35,406 nucleotides of DNA from Actinomycetota bacterium (GTDB lineage: Bacteria; Actinomycetota; Actinomycetes; Nanopelagicales; Nanopelagicaceae): the NCBI GenBank assembly GCA_947372965.1, contig CANBVR010000012.1, positions 1 through 35,406 of the forward strand, written 5' to 3'. A program made the position numbers and the translations under genes. The notes below the pieces were generated by a model that did not search any database, had not been told where the DNA came from, and worked only from the letters and a program-made list of their open reading frames with translations. Position 1 is the first letter of the stretch. Each line of letters starts with the position of its first letter. Shown piece by piece: positions 8,399 to 15,770 of this stretch.

Positions 8399-8656
8399 CT
8401 AGATCTTACGTAGGAAATCTGGATCATCATCCGGTGGGATAATTTTCCCAGGTCTGCGAGTACGTGGACCACGATTACCTTTCGGTTTCCCAATGAACTG
8501 CCAGGCAAGTGCGCCCATGAATTCAAAGAGCAAAATAATTAAAAGCCAACCCCATTTAGGAAGTTTCCTAACTTGGTCTTGATCAGTTCGAGCGCAATCA
8601 AAGAATGAATAGAGCGTGAAACCAATAATAAAGATGGTGAAGAGGGCTCTTAGCAT
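8399..8656 (-). CDS. Small membrane protein with PLDc_N-type domain
   Basis: An 85-aa protein with two hydrophobic segments (LRALFTIFIIGFTLYSFF and WGWLLIILLFEFMGALAW) separated by DCARTDQDQVRKLPK, followed by a basic, proline/arginine-rich cytoplasmic tail (KGNRGPRTRRPGK). This is the phospholipase D nuclease N-terminal (PLDc_N) membrane module, here stand-alone without any nuclease. The function is unknown. Such genes are frequently found next to menA in actinobacteria. It follows menA by nine bases with no SD; the gap contains TAAACT-N6-ATG, in which the menA stop codon forms the first three bases. Confidence 0.82.
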   Translation of the reverse strand: MLRALFTIFIIGFTLYSFFDCARTDQDQVRKLPKWGWLLIILLFEFMGALAWQFIGKPKGNRGPRTRRPGKIIPPDDDPDFLRKI

Positions 8657-8668
8657 GTCTGGAGTTTA
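8657..8668 (-). promoter_or_regulatory. Putative leaderless -10 overlapping the menA stop codon
   Basis: On the minus strand: TAAACT, six bases (CCAGAC), then the ATG of the PLDc_N-type gene. TAA is the menA stop. The arrangement and hexamer are identical to those between nuoN and the polyprenyl diphosphate synthase. There is no SD in the nine-base gap. Confidence 0.4.
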
Positions 8669-9535
8669 GGCCCTGCCGAGAGTAAGTGCGAGAGTTATTA
8701 ACAGTGCCATCGCGAGTTGTAATTTTCCAGTCTTACCAAGCAGTGGAATTAGCGCCTTTCCACTCGCTCCGCCCATTATCTCTTTAGAGATTGCAAAAGT
8801 TAGCGGGAGCGAAAGCAGGGTTATTAAACCCCAAGGTGTGATTTGAAAAATTAGCGCACTTGAGAGCTGAGCAACAATCAGTAGTACAAGAAGTGCTGTG
8901 CGTGCCCGCTTATCTCCGAGTCGGACAGCCAAGGTCTTCTTAGAGACAAGAAGATCTTTTGGAAGATCGCGCAGATTATTTATGGCTAGAAGTGAACATG
9001 CCAGGGCTCCCATTGGAAGTGCGATTAGAAACGCTTGCCAGGTTAATTTCTGGCTCTGGGCAAAGTAACTTCCCATGGTCGCAACGATTCCAAAGAATAC
9101 AAAGACGGAAATCTCACCAAAGCCTTTGTAACCGTAAGGGTTTTCACCACCGGTGTATTTCCAAGCAGCGATAATTGAAATTACCCCAACCAAAATAAGC
9201 CACGGAGAAGTTCGAAGTGACAAAATCAACCCAGCAACACATGCTGCGAAGAATGTTAAATAGGCCGCCTGCTTAACTTGTTTTGCGGTGGCTAAGCCAC
9301 TGGCTACTAACCGAACCGGCCCAACTCTTTCGGCATCAGTTCCCTTAATGCCATCGGAATAATCATTTGAGTAATTAACTCCAATTTGAAGCAGAAGACT
9401 TACTGCAAGAGCCAAGAGGGCATTGAACCAATTAATTGAAATTCCATTAATTTGAATTAGCGCAGTGCCAACTAGAACGGGGGCGATCGCAGCCGGAAGT
9501 GTGCGTGGGCGTGAGCCAATTACCCATTTATTCAT
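8666..9535 (-). CDS. menA: 1,4-dihydroxy-2-naphthoate polyprenyltransferase (MenA)
   Basis: A 289-aa integral membrane prenyltransferase of the UbiA family that joins the polyprenyl tail to 1,4-dihydroxy-2-naphthoate, yielding demethylmenaquinone. The two aspartate-rich, magnesium-diphosphate binding motifs are visible: NYSNDYSDGIKGTD (about residue 56 on) and NNLRDLPKD (about residue 186 on). There are roughly eight to nine hydrophobic segments. The N-terminus MNKWVIGSRPRTLPAAIAPV is typical of MenA. It lies ten bases downstream of menE and nine upstream of the small membrane protein gene, forming a minus-strand unit. No SD; TAAGAATAT lies four bases before the ATG and includes the menE stop codon. 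Confidence 0.95.
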   Translation of the reverse strand: MNKWVIGSRPRTLPAAIAPVLVGTALIQINGISINWFNALLALAVSLLLQIGVNYSNDYSDGIKGTDAERVGPVRLVASGLATAKQVKQAAYLTFFAACVAGLILSLRTSPWLILVGVISIIAAWKYTGGENPYGYKGFGEISVFVFFGIVATMGSYFAQSQKLTWQAFLIALPMGALACSLLAINNLRDLPKDLLVSKKTLAVRLGDKRARTALLVLLIVAQLSSALIFQITPWGLITLLSLPLTFAISKEIMGGASGKALIPLLGKTGKLQLAMALLITLALTLGRA

Positions 9536-9548
9536 GGCGATATTCTTA
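9536..9548 (-). promoter_or_regulatory. TAAGAATAT element directly before menA
   Basis: On the minus strand TAAGAATAT ends four bases before the menA ATG. The same nine bases sit four bases before the menG GTG at 15771. It may be a variant -10 (AAGAAT-N6-start) for a leaderless transcript. TAA is also the menE stop codon, inside a short TAAGTAAGTAAG repeat. Confidence 0.3.
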
Positions 9549-10460
9549 CTTACTTAGGTAATTCTTTTGCACGGTGACACGATCGGGTTTGCCGATTCCC
9601 TTGAGAGGTATCTCATCTATTTCTACAAACTCCTTAGGAACTGCAAATTTACCAATTGCCTTCTCTATTAACTTCGAAGTTGCGGCCACGTCAATAACTG
9701 AAGTGGAGGCAAGACAAAGTTTTGTTCCCCACTTTGCATCAGGCACTCCGAAGGCTATGAAATCATCACCAAGCAATCTCTCAACTGCCACCAATGAAAT
9801 ATTTTCACCACCAGAAATAATCACATCATCACCTCTTCCGAGGATAAAAACTTTTCCAGCTTTAATCTCTGCAAAATCTGAAGTTGTGTACCAATCTGGT
9901 TGAAAGACCATCGGGCCTTTAATCTGCAGAAAACCAGCCTGCGTGATCGCTACCTCAACGCCAGCAAGTGGCTGATTGTTGTAAATACATCCACCACAAG
10001 TTTCGGTTGAGCCATAAGTTGTCACAACATTTATTCCTGTTGAATTGGCACTTTGCAATAGTTGTTCAGATAGAGCTGCACCACCAACTAAAACTGCTTT
10101 GCAGCCCTGTAGGTGAGTAAGTAATTCATTGTCACCATTTAGTGCCTTATGAAGTTGAGTTGGAACAATCGCCGTAAAATCTGCCTTTTCCAAAACGGAT
10201 ACTGGTTCTGTTTCTAAAACTATTGCTCGAGCAAGAACATTTACTCCTGCAATGTGATTTGTTGGGAGCAATAGCGACCACACATCTCCAACTTTGGCAT
10301 CGAGATATCCATGTGTTGCGTTGACGGAAGCTAGAAGATTTTCACGTGAGAGTTCGATGGCTTTAACTTCACCCGTAGAGCCAGTCGTATTGACCACAAT
10401 CGATTGCGGACCTGCGCCTGAAAGTAGCGCCCTTATTTGGTCAATTTCAAAATGGCTCAT
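9546..10460 (-). CDS. menE: O-succinylbenzoate-CoA ligase (MenE), unusually short
   Basis: Activates o-succinylbenzoate to its CoA thioester via an acyl-adenylate. Motifs of the acyl-adenylate-forming superfamily are intact: the P-loop TTGSTGEVK (residues 25-33), [24 protein letters not shown], and the C-terminal catalytic lysine region LKGIGKPDR. At 304 aa it is shorter than well-known MenE proteins (roughly 360-490 aa). The missing part is the region before the P-loop, which starts only 24 residues in. The upstream DNA is taken up by the promoter region and menB, so a missed start is unlikely. Divergent from menB; first gene of menE-menA-small membrane protein. Confidence 0.9.
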   Translation of the reverse strand: MSHFEIDQIRALLSGAGPQSIVVNTTGSTGEVKAIELSRENLLASVNATHGYLDAKVGDVWSLLLPTNHIAGVNVLARAIVLETEPVSVLEKADFTAIVPTQLHKALNGDNELLTHLQGCKAVLVGGAALSEQLLQSANSTGINVVTTYGSTETCGGCIYNNQPLAGVEVAITQAGFLQIKGPMVFQPDWYTTSDFAEIKAGKVFILGRGDDVIISGGENISLVAVERLLGDDFIAFGVPDAKWGTKLCLASTSVIDVAATSKLIEKAIGKFAVPKEFVEIDEIPLKGIGKPDRVTVQKNYLSK

Positions 10461-10468
10461 AACAGCCG

Positions 10469-10475
10469 TAGGCTA
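10469..10475. promoter_or_regulatory. Symmetric divergent -10 candidates between menE and menB
   Basis: The seven bases TAGGCTA read TAGGCT on the plus strand and TAGCCT on the minus strand, offset by one base. Both fit TANNNT. The plus-strand box would start menB mRNA near 10481, leaving a short leader with the SD at 10491-10495. The minus-strand box lies nine bases before the menE ATG, which has no SD. No clear -35 on either side. Confidence 0.35.
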
Positions 10476-10490
10476 TCCATATATTTAATA

Positions 10491-10495
10491 GGAGG
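10491..10495 (+). promoter_or_regulatory. Strong Shine-Dalgarno of menB (decides the start)
   Basis: GGAGG lies four bases before the GTG at 10500. It fixes that GTG as the menB start over the 21-codon upstream extension of the open frame, which would run through the menE-menB promoter region. Confidence 0.75.
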
Positions 10496-10499
10496 AAAT

Positions 10500-11378
10500 G
10501 TGAGCAAGCCGTTTAAGCGCGAACCAGGCAGTCGAACCATTCCTAATTGGGCGATTGGCGAAGGTGGAGAGAGCTTTACTGACATTACTTATCAAGTTGC
10601 CGAAGGCATGGCAAAGATAACAATCAATCGGCCAGAAGTTCGTAATGCATTTCGACCACAAACCCTCTTTGAATTACAAGAAGCCTTCTCCCTCGCTCGC
10701 GATAACGATCAAATTGGTGTAATTATTTTTACCGGTGCTGGAACCGAAGCCTTTTGTTCTGGTGGCGATATAAATGTTCGTGGCGACGATGGCTACCTCG
10801 GTAACGATCCGCTTGCGAAAAAGGGAATTGGCCGCTTAAATGTTTTAGATCTTCAAATTCAGATTCGTCGATTACCAAAGCCAGTAGTAGCGATGGTTGC
10901 AGGTTGGGCTGTGGGTGGTGGACATGTTCTTCATGTCGTTTGCGATCTAACAATTGCGGCAGAGAATGCAAAGTTTGGTCAGACCGGTCCAATGGTCGGA
11001 TCCTTTGATGGTGGATATGGTGCTGGATTGCTTGCAGCGCACATTGGACAAAAGAAAGCGCGCGAAATCTGGTTCCTCTGTCGCCAATACGATGCACAAG
11101 AAGCTTTAGATATGGGTCTGGTAAATACCGTTGTACCAGTCGCTGAATTAGAAGCCGAAACAGTCTCTTGGTGTCGTGAAATGCTTCGTCATTCACCGAT
11201 GGCACTTCGCTTACTCAAGGCCGGACTTAATGCTGCCGACGATGGATTGGCTGGCGTACAACAACTTGCCGGCGATGCCACCTTGCTCTTCTATATGACT
11301 GAAGAAGGACAAGAAGGGCGCGATGCCTACAAGGAGCGTCGCGAACCTAACTTCAATAAGTTTCCTAAGCGTCCATAA
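10500..11378 (+). CDS. menB: 1,4-dihydroxy-2-naphthoyl-CoA synthase (MenB)
   Basis: A 292-aa crotonase-superfamily enzyme that cyclises o-succinylbenzoyl-CoA to dihydroxynaphthoyl-CoA. Family features seen: the oxyanion-hole segments [13 protein letters not shown] and [18 protein letters not shown], and the MenB-specific [18 protein letters not shown] containing the catalytic aspartate. The C-terminal [20 protein letters not shown] is typical of MenB. The GTG start is set by a GGAGG four bases upstream, and [12 protein letters not shown] is a normal actinobacterial MenB N-terminus. It heads the menB-menC-menD unit and is divergent from menE. Confidence 0.96.
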   Translation: MSKPFKREPGSRTIPNWAIGEGGESFTDITYQVAEGMAKITINRPEVRNAFRPQTLFELQEAFSLARDNDQIGVIIFTGAGTEAFCSGGDINVRGDDGYLGNDPLAKKGIGRLNVLDLQIQIRRLPKPVVAMVAGWAVGGGHVLHVVCDLTIAAENAKFGQTGPMVGSFDGGYGAGLLAAHIGQKKAREIWFLCRQYDAQEALDMGLVNTVVPVAELEAETVSWCREMLRHSPMALRLLKAGLNAADDGLAGVQQLAGDATLLFYMTEEGQEGRDAYKERREPNFNKFPKRP

Positions 11379-11385
11379 TTAAAAA
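11374..11385 (+). promoter_or_regulatory. Putative leaderless -10 (CATAAT) overlapping the menB stop, before menC
   Basis: CATAAT (five of six matches to TATAAT) spans the menB stop codon TAA (11376-11378) and is followed by exactly six bases and the menC ATG. There is no SD in the seven-base gap. It could give menC its own leaderless transcript inside the operon. Confidence 0.4.
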
Positions 11386-12363
11386 ATGTTTGAGCTTAGT
11401 GAGATCTTTCAAGATCTCAATATCGTAGCAATCCCCACAAAGACTAATTTTCGGGGTGTAAATGTTCGCGAAGTCGCACTCTTTCGTGGGAGTCAAGGGT
11501 GGAGTGAATTTTCACCATTTATCGAATATGGGGTTAACGAATCTAAGACCTGGTTGCAGGCTGCACTTGAAGCTGCCTATAAGCCTTGGCCCAAGTTATT
11601 GCGAGAAAAAGTTTTAATAAACGCCACCTTGCCACAAGTAGCAATTGATGAAGTTCCACGGATCCTGCGCGGTTTTCCTGGCGCCAACACTATTAAAATC
11701 AAAGTAGATGACTTTGAAAAAGATAATTATTTGGTCGAAGCAGCCCTGGAATTCAACCCGGATGCCAAAATTCGCCTAGATGTCAATGGTGGTTGGGATC
11801 TGCAAACCGCTCTACTTAATTTATATAACTTTCACCTTCGCTTTGGAAATGTATTTGAATATATCGAGCAGCCTTGTCTGGAGCTCACCGATCTGGCAAA
11901 ACTCAAGAAAGAAGTACCACTAAAGATTGCAGTAGATGAGTCAATCCGAAAGGCACTAGATACTGATTTATCAGTACTCAAGGAATGTGCTGATGTTGCA
12001 ATTATTAAATGGGCACCGAGTGGGGGATTTGCAAGCGCCCAGAAATTAATTAGCGCAATTGGTTTACCAGTTGTTATTTCAAGCGCACTTGATACTGGTA
12101 TTGGAATCTCACATGGATTAGCTTTAGCAGCAGCCCAACCAGAGATGGAATTTGCCTGCGGACTTGGAACAACATCACTCTTTGTTAGCGATGTTCTCGC
12201 ACCATCATTGTTAATGGTTGATGGGAGCCTTGAGGTTGTTCGCCAGGAACTAGACGAAGAATTATTGAGTAAGTACCAGGCGAGCCCAGAACGTAGACTT
12301 TGGTGGGAAGAACGAATCAGATCGATTGTGGCCGAAGGAGGTTTAGATGAGTACCTCAACTGA
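11386..12363 (+). CDS. menC: o-Succinylbenzoate synthase (MenC)
   Basis: A 325-aa enolase-superfamily enzyme that dehydrates SHCHC to o-succinylbenzoate. The superfamily barrel signature is readable: the KxK pair TIKIKVDD (K104, K106), metal ligands D132 (RLDVNGGWD), E161 (EQPC) and D184 (AVDES), and the opposing lysine K208 (AIIKWAPSGG). Length matches actinobacterial MenC. It follows menB by seven bases without an SD; a CATAAT box six bases before the ATG may make it leaderless. Its 3' end overlaps menD by 17 bases. Confidence 0.94.
   Translation: MFELSEIFQDLNIVAIPTKTNFRGVNVREVALFRGSQGWSEFSPFIEYGVNESKTWLQAALEAAYKPWPKLLREKVLINATLPQVAIDEVPRILRGFPGANTIKIKVDDFEKDNYLVEAALEFNPDAKIRLDVNGGWDLQTALLNLYNFHLRFGNVFEYIEQPCLELTDLAKLKKEVPLKIAVDESIRKALDTDLSVLKECADVAIIKWAPSGGFASAQKLISAIGLPVVISSALDTGIGISHGLALAAAQPEMEFACGLGTTSLFVSDVLAPSLLMVDGSLEVVRQELDEELLSKYQASPERRLWWEERIRSIVAEGGLDEYLN
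12335..12341 (+). promoter_or_regulatory. Strong Shine-Dalgarno of menD inside menC
   Basis: AAGGAGG, five bases before the menD ATG at 12347, lying within the last codons of menC. It supports menD starting 17 bases before the menC stop, by reinitiation or independent entry. Confidence 0.7.
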
Positions 12364-13924
12364 TCTTGCCAGAGCTACCATCCGACAATTAATTGAGGCC
12401 GGCGTTAGTGAATATGTTTTAAGTCCCGGTTCAAGAAATGCACCGCTTTCTATTGCGCTTCACGAAGCAAAAGAGCGTGGGCTAATCGAGTTGCATGTTA
12501 AGTTAGATGAGCGTGGCGCTGGATTTTATGCACTCGGAATCTCTAAGGCGAGTAATAATTACGTTGCCGTCATTTGCACAAGCGGAACTGCCGCAGCGAA
12601 TTACCATCCAGCAGTATTAGAAGCACTTCATGCCGAGAATAAATTGCTTGTGATCACAGCAGATCGGCCAGAGCGATTGCGTAAGACTGGAGCAAATCAA
12701 ACAACTGATCAGGTCGGAATCTTTAAGGGCGTAATTACGCACGATCTGTATACAGCAAGCAAAATTGAATTGAATAGTGGTCCAGTACATCTGAACCTTC
12801 AATTTGATGAGCCACTACTGCCAAATGAAAGTCAGCTTAAAAGTGATTGGTTGAGTGGGCTTCATATCAATCCACAAAGTGCAAAGATAAATAATCCCAA
12901 GGTCTTGAGTGCAACCGGAAATGGCCTCTTAGTAATAGGACATGATCGTGGTGGTTTTGATCTTCAAGAAGTGCGCAATTTTGCAGATGAACTGGGGCTG
13001 CCGATCATTGCAGAGGATCCCCTCTCTTTTTCTGGCGCTTGTGCCCACGCCAGTATTTTTCTAGCTGATGAAAAAGTTCGTGAATATCTAAAACCAGATT
13101 ATGTGATTGTAATCGGACGAACAACGTTATCTCGAAGTATTAATTCCTACATACAAAGCGCAGAAAAAAGCTATGTGATTGATCCACGAATTGCTTCAAT
13201 TGATAGCAAGCGCACGGGCACTGAAGTTTTCTTCACACTTCCAAAGCCAGAGATCAAAACCTTGAATCCAAGTTGGATGATTGATTGGAAGGAAGTTTCA
13301 CGAATTGCGGGTGAGGCTATCAATTCGGAGAAGGGTTGGTCAGAACAGGTTGCGCTCTCCTTGATCGCTCGTGAACTTCCCAATGAATCCGCACTATTTA
13401 TTGGATCTTCTAGACCAATTAGAGATATCGAAGGTTTTTCTAAGCCACGAAGTGGTTTAGCTACTTTTGCCAATCGCGGACTTGCCGGGATTGATGGAAA
13501 CCTCTCAACTATCTTTGGCATTGCAACCCAATTTGAAAGAAGTTTTGGAGTTGTTGGAGATCTGACCTTCCTGCATGACCTCTCAGCACTGGCAAATCTT
13601 CCAAAGGCGAATTTAACCTTATTTGTTATTGATAATAATGGTGGTGGCATTTTCTCGACCTTGCCACAAGCAGGAGTAAAAGGTTTTGATGAAATCTTCG
13701 GTACGCCGCAAAATCAAGATCTCGCGCAGATTGCAAAAGCATTTAAAGTAGAGGTTGAAGTTGTTAAGAATGATTCAGATCTTTCCCGTGTGATCGCTCA
13801 CGATCGCATCGGGGTTCATTTCATTATTGTCGAGGTTCCGACCCGCGATCTTAATGCTAGAAAATTAAAAGAAGTTTACGAACGGACTTCAAGCGCGTTG
13901 CGCATAGGACTTAATTTAGCTTGA
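12347..13924 (+). CDS. menD: SEPHCHC synthase (MenD)
   Basis: A 525-aa thiamine diphosphate enzyme that condenses 2-oxoglutarate with isochorismate, the first committed step of menaquinone synthesis. Features: N-terminal pyrimidine-binding domain with EYVLSPGSRNAPLS and the glutamate of KLDERGAGFYALG; central domain; C-terminal diphosphate-binding domain with ANRGLAGIDGNLSTIFG and VIDNNGGGIFSTLPQ. Its length is near the usual 520-580. A strong SD inside menC sets the start. The last 49 bases overlap convergently with the 3' end of menF, which makes the isochorismate it uses. Confidence 0.95.
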   Translation: MSTSTDLARATIRQLIEAGVSEYVLSPGSRNAPLSIALHEAKERGLIELHVKLDERGAGFYALGISKASNNYVAVICTSGTAAANYHPAVLEALHAENKLLVITADRPERLRKTGANQTTDQVGIFKGVITHDLYTASKIELNSGPVHLNLQFDEPLLPNESQLKSDWLSGLHINPQSAKINNPKVLSATGNGLLVIGHDRGGFDLQEVRNFADELGLPIIAEDPLSFSGACAHASIFLADEKVREYLKPDYVIVIGRTTLSRSINSYIQSAEKSYVIDPRIASIDSKRTGTEVFFTLPKPEIKTLNPSWMIDWKEVSRIAGEAINSEKGWSEQVALSLIARELPNESALFIGSSRPIRDIEGFSKPRSGLATFANRGLAGIDGNLSTIFGIATQFERSFGVVGDLTFLHDLSALANLPKANLTLFVIDNNGGGIFSTLPQAGVKGFDEIFGTPQNQDLAQIAKAFKVEVEVVKNDSDLSRVIAHDRIGVHFIIVEVPTRDLNARKLKEVYERTSSALRIGLNLA

Positions 13925-15108
13925 CTCTCAGCTAGTTCTTCTTCTGGATTTGAACCAGCAACAATTCCACACCCCGCAAAGATTCGCATTGCTTTATGGT
14001 CCTTCGATAGTTCACCACAACGAAGTGCAATACCCACTTCACCATCTCCGCGCGCATCGATCCAACCAACAGGACCGGCATATCGTCCGCGATTCATGCC
14101 TTCTAATACATTTATCAAAGCATCGGCTTTTCCAGTAGGAGTTCCACAAACTGCTGCGGATGGATGTAGAGAGGAGATAACGGTGAAGATATCTACTGGG
14201 GTTGCAGATTCGTTTACTACTCCAGTCACATCTGTTGCAAGGTGCATGACATTTGCCAAGTGAAGTACAAAGGGAACTTCTGGCACATTTGTTGAAGAAC
14301 AATATGGCGCAAGAGCATCCGCAACAGACCGAACCGCATATTCATGCTCCTCCAAGTCCTTTGAGGATTTTGCGAGGGAGGCGGCAAGACCGAGATCTCT
14401 TGCCTCATCGCCAGTCTTTCGAATAGTGCCGGCTAAGACTCTTGAGGTTACGAGTGATTTACTTAGGCGCACCAAAAGTTCTGGGGTTGCGCCAACTAGG
14501 TCGGAAACCAAGAAAACCCAAGTTGATGGGTAATTCTCGACCAAGAAATTAATTATCGATCTTGTTGAAATTTCAGTAGAGCTTTTCGCAATTAAATCTC
14601 TAGCCAGAACTACCTTCTCCAAATCACCGCTTCTAATATGTGAAACTGCCGAAGCCACTCTTTCTTTCCAAGCTTCATCACTTAGTGAACCTTGAGAGAA
14701 GGAAACTTCTGAATTAATAGCAATCTTGGCCAACTCTTCTAGGGTTGGTTGTTTGCCTGACCCAATCCAAGTGATCCAGGACTTGCCACCCTTTTTACCA
14801 ATAATTACTTCAGGTATTACTAACTCTGACTCTTCACTTGATTCAAAGGCAAATGAGGCAAAAAGTATTGGCCCAGTACCACTGCCATGAACACTATTTT
14901 GAATCTTGAGAGAATTTAATTGCTGGTGCCACCAAGTTCTGGCATCTGAAAATCTATTATTTCCTTTGACACTTGTTTTGCGCCAAATTCCAAAGCCAAT
15001 TAGCCCTTCGCCACCACGAATCCACGAAGTTGAAATTTCGCGATCCATCGCAATTAAATTTAATTGGGGATGTTCACCGAGGAGTTCGGTGGTAATAAAT
15101 TCCGGCAT
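13876..15108 (-). CDS. menF: Isochorismate synthase (MenF)
   Basis: Converts chorismate to isochorismate for MenD. The chorismate-binding domain fills the C-terminal two thirds, with LEKVVLARD, HPSAAVCGTPT, EGMNRGRYAGPVGWIDARGDGEVGIALR and the closing IFAGCGIVAGSNPEEELAE that binds magnesium. About 410 aa, normal for the family. I take the ATG at 15108 as start (MPEFITTELL): it is two bases after the bioY stop, so translation would be coupled. An in-frame TTG at 15135 inside bioY is the alternative. Context with the men genes favours menaquinone rather than siderophore isochorismate synthase. The 3' end overlaps menD by 49 bases tail to tail. Confidence 0.92.
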   Translation of the reverse strand: MPEFITTELLGEHPQLNLIAMDREISTSWIRGGEGLIGFGIWRKTSVKGNNRFSDARTWWHQQLNSLKIQNSVHGSGTGPILFASFAFESSEESELVIPEVIIGKKGGKSWITWIGSGKQPTLEELAKIAINSEVSFSQGSLSDEAWKERVASAVSHIRSGDLEKVVLARDLIAKSSTEISTRSIINFLVENYPSTWVFLVSDLVGATPELLVRLSKSLVTSRVLAGTIRKTGDEARDLGLAASLAKSSKDLEEHEYAVRSVADALAPYCSSTNVPEVPFVLHLANVMHLATDVTGVVNESATPVDIFTVISSLHPSAAVCGTPTGKADALINVLEGMNRGRYAGPVGWIDARGDGEVGIALRCGELSKDHKAMRIFAGCGIVAGSNPEEELAESQAKLSPMRNALEVRS

Positions 15109-15110
15109 GC

Positions 15111-15695
15111 TTAACGCTTTGCGGCGAATCTCCAAATAGTAGGAAGCGCCGTCGAAGCAATAGCAATTTTTAGAAATTCACCAAAGATGAATGGAGTTAA
15201 GCCTTTATCAAAAGACCAGGCCCATGATTGGCCGGTATAAATATGAAGCCAGGTAACGCCAAAGGAAAAGATAATTACTGAGCCGATTAACATTGTTGGG
15301 ATAACAGTCTTTATACGTTGGTCCCACTTACGACCAGCTAGTGCGCCCAGAACGAGGGAGGCAAGCAACATCCCAACCAAGTAGCCACCGGTAGCGCCAG
15401 CGATTTTTGAGATTCCATGTGAACCAGAGGCAAAGATTGGTGCGCCAGCGATTCCCATCAATAGGTAAAAGGCAAAAGTTGTAACGCCGAGTGTTGCTCC
15501 ATATGCAGTTCCAAGTAAGAGGACTGCCAAAGTCTGTCCGGTTACTGGTACTGGTGAACCTGGAACTGGAATTGCAATTTGCGCCATCGCAGCAATAAAT
15601 GCAGTTCCACCAAGGACAAGGCCAAGATGTGTAAGTGCGGTTGATCGTGGAAGGACTGCAGAACGCAGGGTTTTCGATGAACTCACTAGTGACAT
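15111..15695 (-). CDS. bioY: BioY family biotin transporter (ECF S component)
   Basis: A 194-aa membrane protein with about six hydrophobic segments, matching the substrate-binding S component of biotin ECF transporters. The diagnostic region is IAMAQIAIPVPGSPVPVTGQ, followed by LAVLLLGTAYGATLG and the GATGGYLVGMLLAS segment. No bioM/bioN energising genes lie next to it, so it either works alone or shares a general ECF module encoded elsewhere. An AGAAGGG SD lies nine bases before the ATG. menF begins two bases after its stop, an unexpected pairing of a vitamin importer with menaquinone synthesis that may be only operon packing. Confidence 0.92.
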   Translation of the reverse strand: MSLVSSSKTLRSAVLPRSTALTHLGLVLGGTAFIAAMAQIAIPVPGSPVPVTGQTLAVLLLGTAYGATLGVTTFAFYLLMGIAGAPIFASGSHGISKIAGATGGYLVGMLLASLVLGALAGRKWDQRIKTVIPTMLIGSVIIFSFGVTWLHIYTGQSWAWSFDKGLTPFIFGEFLKIAIASTALPTIWRFAAKR

Positions 15696-15719
15696 TTATA
15701 TTGGCCCTTCTAAATCTGA

Positions 15720-15725
15720 TTTATA
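15720..15725 (-). promoter_or_regulatory. Putative -10 of bioY
   Basis: On the minus strand this reads TATAAA, five of six matches to TATAAT. It would start transcription near 15713, giving an 18-base leader that carries the AGAAGGG SD at 15705-15711. No good -35 at 16-18 bases. Confidence 0.35.
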
Positions 15726-15735
15726 TCTGGTCAAT

Positions 15736-15770
15736 TTGTGATCTAAGCCTACTCCCATAAGAATATACGG
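15736..15770 (+). promoter_or_regulatory. Putative leaderless promoter of menG
   Basis: TTGTGA (15736-15741, four of six matches to TTGACA), a 17-base spacer, AAGAAT (15759-15764), six bases, then the menG GTG. There is no SD. The TAAGAATAT covering the -10 is repeated at the same distance before menA. Confidence 0.4.

Noticed and set aside
10437-10499. Upstream extension of menB from an ATG inside menE
   Set aside because: The GTG at 10500 has a GGAGG four bases upstream and gives the normal MenB N-terminus.
11832-12359. Long minus-strand open frame (175 codons) opposite menC
   Set aside because: Serine-rich, low-complexity translation with no recognisable domain; it is the antisense shadow of menC. 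The same holds for frames at 10729-11205, 13171-13650 and 4238-4690.
15109-15135. TTG start for menF inside bioY
   Set aside because: The ATG at 15108 directly follows the bioY stop and removes the overlap; I keep the TTG only as an alternative.
15729-15734. TTGACC (minus strand) as the bioY -35
   Set aside because: No -10-like hexamer lies 16-18 bases downstream; the better -10, TATAAA, lies only three bases away.
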